Assembly (NCBI RefSeq): GCF_030463565.1
Contig: NC_134648.1
Location: forward strand, 47,554,346 to 47,618,345
DNA length: 64,000 bases
Source of the DNA: Pelecanus crispus
Taxonomy: Eukaryota > Chordata > Aves > Pelecaniformes > Pelecanidae
Reading direction: 5' to 3'
Under the pieces are notes generated by a model. The model was given only the letters and a program-made list of their open reading frames with translations, had not been told where the DNA came from and made no database searches. Shown here in pieces: positions 48,801-60,800 of this stretch. How positions within the stretch are numbered: position 1 is the stretch's first letter; each line of letters begins with the position of its first letter. A program made the translations under genes and the position numbers.

Positions 48801-51800
48801 TGCTCTCTTCTTGTTTTGAATACAGAGCAGGGGACTGCTGTTTGACAAAAGTGTTTTGAAGATCCTCTGTAGCAGAGTGGAATTTTTACAGCAAGAGCGT
48901 ATATTTTTGCTTTCTTCCCAGGATAAGGAAGTAGAGTGTGGAGGACCTGCACCAAGAGTGCTCAGCCTGGATGACTATTTTATCACTGAAGTGGAAAAAG
49001 AAGAGAGAGACCCAGATACAGGGAAAAAAGTGAAAAAGAAGGTACTTCTAATTCAGTTGCTTATCTTGACAAAGAAACAAGACATTCTGGAACAACACAG
49101 TGGCAATCAGAATTTCAGTCTGTGGCTTTGGAAGAGTTCAGAGGTCTGTGGGCTGTTGTTCAAAACAAGTCAATATAACTTAAGGGCAGAATGGGCAAAT
49201 TCTTAAAATTTGACTTGGAAGATGTTCTTCTCATACCAGTATACTTTGTGGTCATGACATTCAGCAGTTGAACATTAGCAATTTAATAGGTGTCCTCTTT
49301 CTTAAATGCTTTTGTCCTTGATAAAGGTGATGGAGTATGAATATGAAGCTGATATGGAAGAGACCTATCGTACCAGCATGTTTAAAACTTTCAAAAAGAC
49401 CTTGGATGATGGCTTCTTCCCCTTCATTATTCTTGATGCTATCAATGATAGAGTGCGACATTTTGAACAGTTTTGGAGTGCTGCAAAAACCAAGGGTTTT
49501 GAGGTAATGAAGCCTAAAAAGCATTTGAACTTGCTAGCACCCATATGCTGCTATTTCTAAACTTTGGAATGTGAAGTCCCTCCCACATTCAGGAAAAATG
49601 CTGTGGTCTACAGTTACAAATTTACTTTTCTTAGAATGTACAACTGCAGAGTGTATCACCAGGTAGTAAAAGAGCTCTAAACATTGATTTACAATATTTA
49701 TTATTGTCTTTCTCTTTGTAGGTGTACTTAGCTGAAATGAGTGCAGATAACCAGACGTGTTCCAAGAGGAATATTCATGGACGCAAGCTAAAAGAAATCA
49801 GCAGGGTAACTGTATACATCTGGAGTCATAGGATTAATGATAGGTTTCATTGTGCTTTCAGGCCTGCTGTTGTTGGAAAACTATTGACTTCTTTTAGACT
49901 ACATAATGCTTACGCTTTTCCTCTGAGAAGAGCTGGTAGTTATTTCATGGGATTGATCGAAATTACTTAAGTACAGATACATCTTGTTCATGATCAGAAA
50001 CCCAATTTTCCATTGAATCTGTTATATTTTTAGAGGTTCTTCATTTTTGTATGTTTTTTGTTAGATGTCTGATCACTGGGAGGCAGCACCACGTCACATG
50101 ATGCGCCTGGACATTCGCTCTCTATTGCAGGATGCTGCTATCGAAGAGGTGAGAATCTCTGTGCTTGATAAAATACAAATTACGTAGATGTGACTATACT
50201 GAAAATACAAAGCAGAGAAAGGTGTGATCACAACAGGGCAGTTATACTTTGCACTGTAGAAAGCTAGAATCACCGTGTCAGGCAACTGTATTCCATTATT
50301 CTTATCAATTACCCGAACATGAAGGTACATGTTACTTTTTATCACCTTTTTGGAGCCCAGACTTAATGCATCTTTGAGTTGAAGCCATTTTGCTCTTTAG
50401 CAACTGTTGAGTAGCAGTTAAAGACGATCTTTGTGCTCTCAGATGAAACGCAGCACTTTTTCAGGTTACTGGATTAATTGGATCATAATTTGAGGAAGTA
50501 GTTCAATAAAACAAATAAGTAAATAAACAAATTTGAACACCTCTCGGTCCCTGCTTTGAGGAACACAGACCTGTAGCAGAGAATGAAGAAATAAATAAAT
50601 GACGTAGCAAAAGATTATACTTGCTGTACAAGTATGCTACCTTTTTATTCCATTGCAATTTGCCATGACATGCATCTTTGGTGTGTCAGCTTTCTGTATT
50701 GTTGCATTCTTCTTTGGCAGTTGTTTCAGGAGCTCTGGGAATAAATTAGTATGTTAATCATATGGTCATCATGAATGTACCAGAGCTGCATGTTGCTGTC
50801 AGAACAGCTCTTGCCATGGCCATAGAAACTGGTGAACTACTGAAGTAGGAAGAGAGTTTACTCTTTGCAGTTTGTCATGATGTCAACAGGTTATTTTTAA
50901 ATCTCAAAATTCTTTGTATCAGAAAATAGTAATCTTTAAAGAGGACAGCAAAAGGCTCAGCTCTCAAGTAGACTCGGAGAAGGGCGTATTTGGGGTTTGC
51001 TCCGTGTGCATCAAGGTTTTACTACTGGTAATGAAGAACTGTACATACTTGGAGAGTTTTAGGTATGCCACAGTATACACATGAATCTCCATTAGAGATC
51101 TGGACCCCAGAAAGTATTCCATTAGATGGGCAGGGTTAGATATATGTCTTAAAGCATCCATTTTCTTTATTATGTTAATCTCTGTGGTTATTATTCTTCA
51201 TTGTGATATTTAAATATGTAAAAGATAAAGGCTTGATAAACATGTTCTATGCAGAGCGCGCCACTCCAGTGATGTGTAAATGGCGAGTTTAAGATATTTT
51301 TCTGAGATTTCACGTTTTGAAATGTGATTGTGTGGGAAGCAAGAGAAGTATCTTATTATTACAGATACTGGTAGCACAAAGAATGCATGTGAAGGAAGAG
51401 AATAAACAATTTTTACTTTCCCACAGTTTGTCACTCTCTAGCTAGAGGGGAACCTGCTTCTGAGGGAAGCCAAAATGGAGCCAGTATTCATATGTATTGC
51501 ATCATCATACTTTCCAAGATGAATCCTTTCTTTCCTCTTCTATTTGAACTTGGAATCTTCTACTTACTCTGCTAAAAAGATAATACTTAAAAGTCAAGCA
51601 GTGCCTTGTAAGTCTGTGCTTTTGCTTTGGACCAGGTGGAGATGGAGGATTTTGATGCAAATATTGAAGACCAGAAAGAAGAAGTCAAGAAGGATACAGC
51701 AGAGGAGGAAGAAAGTGAACTGGTAGGAGACATATCAGCCATCTCTAACAAAATGTTTGTTAATGTGTCTGAGGGAGAATCTCAGTGTTACAAATGCCAA

Positions 51801-54800
51801 CCCATTGCCATTCTTAGCAGTGCGATCTTAATATACACATTTCTAGTCATTTGTTCCATAAACATTTCTAGGAGAACTTTAATGTTAAATCATATTATTC
51901 CTGACTGATTTTTTTTTTAAGAATCTGCGAGTCTATTCCACAAACAGCATTATCAGTGGAGCGTGGCAACATGCCTCTACAGACATTTATAAATTGCAGT
52001 ACACTATAGCACTGTGTTCCAGATTATCTAAGAATTACACTAAGTGGAGGGATGGGAAGAATGGGCAAAGATTAACTTAGCTTATTTCCTTTCACATGTC
52101 TAAAGAACTCTTCTCGACTGTCACAGTATATGACAACAGTTATGAAGAAGAATGCTTTCTCTGCCAAGGCTCGCTGACTTTGTCAGTAGGTATTTCCAAG
52201 ATGAGGGATTAGGTCTCTTGGATAAATGAAGGTTAGAGTATTGCCCTGAGGGCTGGTGTTTTTAGGTACGTATTTAAAAGGCCACAGAAGGCTTCCTAAT
52301 GTAACTTCTTGGTATGTGTTGGAGCTGCAGCTGGTCAGCGCTTGATGAATTGAACGTGTCAAACCCTGGTTCCCACAACCAAGCAGTTAAACTCCAATAA
52401 ACAGGAAGCAACCAAAAAAGTCTGAGATGAGTAAAGTCCTTTTTCTTGATGGAAATTTACTATTCTTCAGGAGTGGCAGTTTAGAAAGCAGTTGAAATAC
52501 AGAATAAAAAAAAATAAAGCTTAGGAAGAGTGGATTTTAATAAACGTCTGTTTTTCGCAACATGACTCATTTATTCTCTTTACTAAATTATTCTTTGGCA
52601 CAGAGTATGAGACTGCATAAAGTGTGGTTAGAACATTTCAAAGACGCACCCATGTTTACAAGAATATGGCTGCTAGTCTCACTTCTTGGAAATGAGCTAT
52701 ATCTAGAAGAGAAGGTTGTCTAGCTTTGAGACATCTGTGCATACGTGTGTGTGTGTGTATGTGAGTGTTTATGGGCTCTGAGGAGTGTCCTAAGTGTGCA
52801 GCACATACAACAATAGGCCTTTTCTTTATGAGACAAGGAGAAAGCTTGGTGGTGAAAACTATGCAAGTTATTAATAACTAAAAGTAGTATACATATAAGA
52901 ATGTTTTCTATTCAGATTCACAGGAGATGAAAATTAGCAAAGAATTATCTGCTGTATGTAATCTCTGCTATTCAGTCACATGGCAAATCTCAGGGGGAGG
53001 TATGTCAGACAGAAAGGTGGAACAGTACACTGTATTTGGTATCTGTTGCCTTCTTGAGAGCAGTTGGTAAGGGTTCTTCAATTCATTTTGCTTCATTTAA
53101 TCCTGTGGAAAAAGAGAGGTCTGAAGCTCCTGCTGTCTGGCAGATGTCCTTGAAATGTCCGACTGTCTTGTACTGAAGGATGAAGTCTGAATCTTTTCTT
53201 ATCCTATCTGAAGACTGGGATATTGTACAGATTCAGCACACAGTAGGCCATTTCACACCATCAAAGTCACTCTTTTGTTGCTATTATCAACTCCCATAGG
53301 GTTGTTTGTAGCATTCAGACAATTCTTGCTTTTCTGTGCTTGATGGTATGAATTATTGATGAATTTAACTTAAGTGTTCTCACGAGTGTATTACACATCA
53401 CTTTGTTCAATACAGGCTTCTAGCTGTGGTGTAAATTTTCTGAGAAAATTTTAATGTGCAGCTTGGTTTAAAAGTATAAATATACATATATACATGAGTT
53501 TTATTTATTTGTTACAAGGAAATATTGCAGCACAAACTGTCATAGTTTGTTTGTATTAATTACAGACTTGATTAAAAACAATAAAACACAGAGATCAGAT
53601 AATCTCAAGTCACTGATATACACTTGATAGAAAAGAGGTCTGTCAAGGATTTTGGAAGAGCAATGCTGAACATAATCAAAACCAGTGTAGCTCTCTGGAA
53701 TAGTGCACTCTGATTTAGTAACCCTTAGCATTAACAAATACACGTATATGTTTACCACAGTGGAGGCAACCTATAAATAGAGCAGGAAAGAAGCTAGTAG
53801 AATAAAACTGGTCTGTGGATTGTTTGTTTTCTTGTTGAAATTGAAATCTTCTAGAGTAGTTCTTTTCCCTCTCTACTAGAAATCATTCTTAAAATAATGA
53901 AATTCTCACAGGCGTTCCATTTTACTACATTGAGCTTTTTATGTGATTGCAGAGAAACATAAGTAGTTTTATAACAAATCTGAATAGCTGAAATGAGTTA
54001 TAAGGGGTTGCTTAGTAAGGATTTACTTGTCCTAGAGTATAAAATGAAAAGATTACAAGAAGATATCTAAAATAAATACCTTTTTGCCAAATTTAATATC
54101 ATGCTCATTTACAAGGAATAAACTGGCTAAAGATCAATACATGTAAAACACATGATGACATTATTTGTAGGGAAAAAATGTTTTAAAAGAATCATTGAAC
54201 TAAGAGGGTTATTTTAAAATGAAAAATAATACTTAAATCTTAGTGGTTCAGTAGATACTCTCATTTAAACTAAAAAAATAATTTTGTTTAGTTGTGGACT
54301 AACCATTCATACAAGAACTTAGTATGTCCCTTCAAAAGGATTATTAAGTGAAGCTTGTGTGTTGTAAATCTGGGAATATATTCTTAAAAGCTTATGACTA
54401 TGGTAACGTTTTCATTTGTATTTGTAAAGCTTTGAATATTCTTTATGTCTGATAAGTTGTGTTGCAATAACTTTGCCAGCTGGGATAATGTAATACAGTA
54501 ACTGTGCACACAGCGTCATTGCTGTCTGTTAGGCTCATTCTGGAGTTTTGTGTTTGCAGAGGGCAGCACTCTTGTAATGCTTTGCAAGGGCTGCTAAAAT
54601 CACTGAATGGGAAGTGGATGCAGAAGTTCTGAAATACTGAGTAATTTGTTTCCTTCATCTGATAACAAGAATTGTGCATTACAAAAAGAAATACTTTAAG
54701 CTCCCATTATAATGCTGTTTCCAGTTCAAAAGTGATATGCATGTGTGTCTCTCTCTAATCCTCCGAGCTTCTCTCTGTGTATGATTTAGGGTTACATTCC

Positions 54801-57800
54801 GAAAAGCAAATGGGAGATGGACACTTCTGAGGCAAAGCTAGGTGGGTATTTATTTTTTCCTGTTTCTTATAGTTGGTATCTGATGATGATTGCAAAACCT
54901 GAATTTTTGTTTTTACTGTGCCTCCTTACCAAAGACAAATAAATTTATTGATCTCATACACATGTCTAAAACTGCAAAAGCTTCTGTACAGAAAAGGAAT
55001 TTGTCTTCTGCCAGAGGCAAGGGAGTTATGACTTTGTAACCATCACTGTTTTATACACTCATTAACTGTTCTTCCATCTGTTCAAGGAAGGTACTTTGTC
55101 TTAAAATTTTAAAAAAGCGGTATTTCTATTCTTTATTCATCTCTTCCGTATTATAAAAAGCAAAGAGTCAACTTACATTGCACTGTATTCTTGTTCATAC
55201 TGCATACCTTTTTTTCAAGCCTAAATGTCATCAGTTACTTCTTACTTTCTTGGAGACATGCCTAGTAGCTAACTGTGTTGAAGATGTTTCTTGCGCTCCA
55301 ATACTGACTCATGTGAGGACAAAGTAGTGCCATGCTTTGAAGTTGGTTCTGAGTGATTAGGCCTCAGTGTATCTTTTCAACAACTTAGGTACTGAAAAGT
55401 TAAAAGTTCATTATGCTTTTCAGTTCCAGGAGAGTACTAGAATTCTTCTTAATAGGATGCAAAATGGACTTTCCAGGAGCACAAGGGCACTATTTTTGCT
55501 GCACTTTTTGTTCTGATTAGTGCTGCTGATTGTGTTAGACCTAAGTGCTAATATTAGGATTCTGTCAAAGTCAAAAGCAACTTTCAGGCTGAAATGCATG
55601 CACCACGGCTATGGTTGAAGGTGTACACATGGAAAGGGGTTTCCAGTCATTATGACTGGTTTTGGTATTTTTTTTTCACTGAACAGTGAAGATTTTGTCA
55701 ATGCAATCTGCATAAAACCTCTATTTTCTGTCACATCTATGAGACGTAACAAAATTCTGAATGGGACACAGCATGTCTTAACATGTTGAGGTTTGCTTCT
55801 GCATGTGTGGTACAGCCCTGTATATCATTACTTTCCAATAACCAAAATCACAACTGCACCGTAGAAATAGCATTAGAAGTTCTGGCTTAAATAAAGCAGC
55901 CTTTCATCTTTTGCTGTTAACTGCTTAGCTGCACCATCTTTTCTGCTGCTGTGCTCTCATTTAAGTCATTTAAATATTTGTGGAATATATTGACATTGTG
56001 GCACCTGCAGTACAACTGGAGGAGCCTTGTGCACGATGATTCCAGTGTATCAAACAGCTAGACAGTCAGACAGAATTAATTCAGGATTGCTCTGCATTTT
56101 TGCTATGAGTTGATTGTTTTAATATCTTTAGATTATTTCTTAAGTTTATAATGATTCCCCCCCCCCAATTATGTATGAAATCATAGTACTGGGAAACTGC
56201 ATTGTTGAAGAATGCTCTGATACATTGTGTTGTATTCCAAAGAACACAGACCTCTTTAAATACTGAGTAGTAGGAACAGATGCATTGCGCTGCATATGGT
56301 GAACCTGAAGTCATCCTGTGTGTTTTACAAATATCACAGGAGTCCAAAGTGTGTTCTAAAAATATTTAAGTTTTACGTGTAGTTTCTAGCAATGTGGAGG
56401 CTGGGACTGCAGCAAGAATTTACAGATAGCTTTCAAAATTTACCTTTCTCATGATCAAATACTGCTAACAAATAGCAACAAAGAACTGTACTGCATTTCT
56501 TTCCATATGAAAACTCCATAATATAAAACACAGGATTTTTATATGGTCTCCACTTTAATGTAAAATGGGGAGCAAGCAGCAGAGTCAAATTTTATGCTAA
56601 AGTAAGTTACTTGCAAGGCTGTTGCAATAATCCTTTAACAATCAAACTCCATTAACAAACTGGATGTTAGCATGCTGCAAGACACAGGTATTTCTATTAA
56701 ATGTGTATTTGCGATTTTACTTTTATAACTACCCTCTAGATTCATTTTTATAAATATATAGAACTATAGATTAAAAGTAGATTCTGACAGAACATACATT
56801 TAAAAAAAGCCAGGCATTCCTATGTAATGAATGCTGTTTCTTTGAAAAATTGCTCTGCAAGAGCAGACAACTTATAGCTCAAGGTATGCATTATAAGCAC
56901 TTGCAGTCTGTGAGTAAGAATTATTATATTTAGTTCACAATAAGACTTTGTTGTAGATGACCAATTAAAATTATTTCCTGAAAGGCATGTAAACTGTTGT
57001 ATGCATTTGTTACTCCAAAGCTGAGTTATTTCCTGGGAGTTGGCCTGCCCATCAGGTTTATTTTGTCAGTCCCAGAGGGCACACATTTGCAGAAGTGATA
57101 TAAGTGCAGAATCAAAAAAAAAGCAACACAGTAAGTCTTGTTTTGCTTTTTTGTTTTCTTTCTGAGTAGATGCTGCTACAGGAAAGCACAATAAGATCTT
57201 ACTGATTGTAGTAAGCCTCAGAAAATGTCTGAAAAGTTTGAGTTCTTTAGCTGCAACACTGACTTGTGACAATCACCATACCGTACACCCCAGAGCTCTT
57301 GCTTTAGTTCAGATTTACTTTGGCAGGGGTGATGCATTCCTCTGAGTGTGTGTGTGGTATATCATTTCCTTATGTGTTGTGAGTGCGCAGCCACGTTTTT
57401 ATTCTAAAGTCTAATCACTGGTCTGTCTCAGTGCATAGTGCACACGGGTTCTTGTATTTAAATTTACAGAAACAGACTCACATTTTTAAAATTTTACTAT
57501 ATTCGAAATGTTTAGCACAATACTCTGTTTCAAAGTGCGGCTTAGTGGTGAGTTCTGCAAACTTTCAGGAAAGGAGAAATGAGCTCTGGCATAGCTGAAG
57601 TTTTGCTACCATTGTAAAATTTTCTCTGGAATGCAAATAACATTTTACATAAAACTTTGTGGCTTTTGTGTAAGAAGGGCAAAAATGTAGCTGATTGATT
57701 CACTTAGTTTTTGAAAGAGCTAAAGTGAGTTACTTTCAGATGCTTTATTATTAAAATTCTAAAGGTGAGTTTTTAAGTTCTGCGGGTTTTCAGAAATGCT

Positions 57801-60800
57801 GCTGCTTCATTGTTTTTCAAATTGAAATGGTAAAATGATGTTTGATAATTTAACACTAAATAATCATCTGCCATAAATATTTACGGGCACCATTGTTACA
57901 AAACAACACCTTGTCTCATTTTCAGAAAAGAATATTCTGAAATAATGCTTTGTGGTAGGCTTTTGACATTTCTGTGGTGTGTCTACGCATGGCACACATA
58001 CCTTGAACCAGAATAGTATGGATGGAAGCAGATCCTTCTGGAAAGGCAATCCAACTTCAAACATGGAAGGAGATAACATTTTAAAATAAATTCTGTGTAG
58101 CAGTAACGAAAAGGGACAGAGGGGAACTTCATACTCTGAACGCCTCCTGAACTCTTCTGTTGATGTTTGAGAGTTACACATTTCTTGGCGATGTTTTCAA
58201 TTGGTCTGTGTGCAGCAGGGAGTGGGAGACTGAACTCTTTCTTCCACATTGGTAATGAGATGAGCTTGCATCATAGCATGTGACCTTCCAACAGGAATAT
58301 GTCTGTGTACAGATACTTGCCAACAGAGAGCTCCTGAATTTTCAGTTCTTCGTGTTCCTAAATGCTCCTCAATGCATTTGTTGCTCTCGTTTTCAATGTC
58401 ATTTTTTTCTGGAAACCCTTATGCTACGAATGATCTATGCTGATTGATCTGAGAGTAATACTGAGGAATAGTGCAAGTACGTTATGTGCTGGAGTAACAG
58501 AGGAATATTGTATAAATCAATTTTGTCTTCTAGAGGAAGTGCCGTCTTTCTGTGGAGATTGAGCTTCAAATTTGGCAAATTTAACTTAGAGCAAAAGAAG
58601 AACCTTAACTGAATCGTGTAACAAGATATCATGTAACAGATACAATTATTCTGCACAGTTTTCTTAAATGTTGGCTTTTTTAAAAGACAAAGGGGGATTA
58701 AAATGTTTTCTTAGAAGAAATTCTGTATCTGTTCCGGGGAAACGGGGCAAAGGTGGAGTCTTTAAAAATTTCAGAGTTATATGAGGGAAAAATAACTTCA
58801 TCAGTTTGTGGCATTTAAATTATAACTAGCATGTCTACATCACCATTGCCTCACATTATCTCCGTTGTTGCTCTTTTCTCTCCCATATTAAGTAAAAATA
58901 CCATCTCTGAACTGACCTTCTTTAAATACATACCTTTGAACATCCTCTTCTGCTATCCAGAAAATATACTGCCTTGTATTTGGTTTATTTTTGAGGCCTT
59001 TTGTGGGTGAATTTAATTACATCAGTGACTTTTGAAACAATGTTACTGACATCACTGGAAATGGTTTACAGAATGTAACTGCCAAGCTTAGTATTCCTTT
59101 TGCATATACTGGAATTGTTGGTTTATAAAATGGTAGCATACATCAACATAAGTACTAGGATTTCCTTTGACTTGTAAAGCCGTTTTTCATTTTCATGCTT
59201 TGTTGTTCATAATCTTACACTGAATACTTCATCTCCTTTCCAAAAGCAGTTTGCCACATAATTTCAAGAAGGTGGTGTCTTTTCACTGAAAATAAGTGTC
59301 CAAAGAGGAACAAAATTTTAGAACCTAGGAATGGAATTGTTTCTCCTCATGCCTTATCAGTTCAATAAGGAAAAAGAAGAAAATGATGACTGTTGGACGA
59401 ACGTACTGCTCAAATATTCATGACTGACCTCTTACACCATGAAACAAAAGATTCTGAGATTTTTCTTTTTTCTGGTCCTGGAGGATTTTTGAGTGTGTTT
59501 TCCTTGTGGGGAGAGAAAAAGAAAGGGGGGATCAGGGTTTCCAAGGAGCTTTTTGTTTAGCAGAAACAGTATCTCAAAAACTTGTCTTTGATGCATTAAA
59601 TTATATGATCGTCACTTGTTCCCTGATACTGCATGTACGCCATGTTTGACACAGTATTAAACCCCAAATTTGGGAAAAATGCTACAGCTTTAGTATTGTG
59701 TTCAAATACAGAAAGGTGGATCTGTGGTTCCTAGCTATTGGTGGCTATATTGTACCTGTAAGGACAGACTCCATATAGTATGAACATCCAGAAGAACAAG
59801 CTTTTCTCCCTCATACAAATAACAAGACTGAGTGTTATTGCCACACAGTTAATGTGAAAGATCAATAAAACTTGAAAATGGTTTGAGTCTTCTCTAGTTT
59901 ATTTCAACTCTCATCATTCCACCTGTCAAGACAAGCTGGATGTACAAGTTCTGCTGCTCATTCTTTTGAAATTTTTTCCACTCTCGTCTTGTTTGTGTAA
60001 GTAATAGAAAAAAATTCTCCTTTAACTCTGAGGCTCTGTGTTTGTTCTCAGACAAGCTGGATGGTTTGCGAACTGGCACTAAAAGGAAACGTGACTGGGA
60101 AGCAATTGCCAGCAGAATGGAAGATTATCTACAGCTTCCAGATGACTATGATACACGTGCTTCTGAACCTGGAAAGAAAAGGGTAATAAATTTTCAAGTG
60201 ACTTACCGTCTGTATATGACCATTTAACGGTCTCTGTGAAAAAGAGTTTGTATCAAGTCATTCGGTGTCTATGAATATGGCAATTTCACTGACTCACTTT
60301 TCATTTTGCTGTTCGATTAGATTCTGTAAGAAAATATTCTTGAGAGTAGGGTCTTCCAGAGGTAAACAGATTAAATTACAACAAAATGAGGAATTGGAGG
60401 TAATAAAGATTAATTATGCATGGCATGGCTTTTGAGATTGAGAATGGAATCATGTCCCATTTCTTGCTGGGGGAGATGATGCACTTTGTTTCAGGGTAAC
60501 CTGTAGAGTCCTTTTCTTATGCTGCATGTTTTGTGATGAGATAGTGTGATATACAGTGCAGCTTCCAAGACAAGATGATGATTTTATTAAGCTATTTTTT
60601 GTTAGGTTTTGTAATAAGCGGGCAGAGAAACAGTACACTGTTCTTTTATGTTCAAAAAGATTCAGCTGAGGAAAGTATCAACTATGTAGGTTCCACGTCA
60701 ATTAAGTCTTGTAGATGTTACCTCCTGCATATACCTTGGATAAAGCTTGGGAGATGGTGTAATAAGAAGTTGGATTTAACCACTTTATATGTAGTTCTGT

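Noticed and set aside
52745-52758. (GT)7 run in YLPM1 intron 17
   Set aside because: Short microsatellite of an ordinary kind, with no structure around it.
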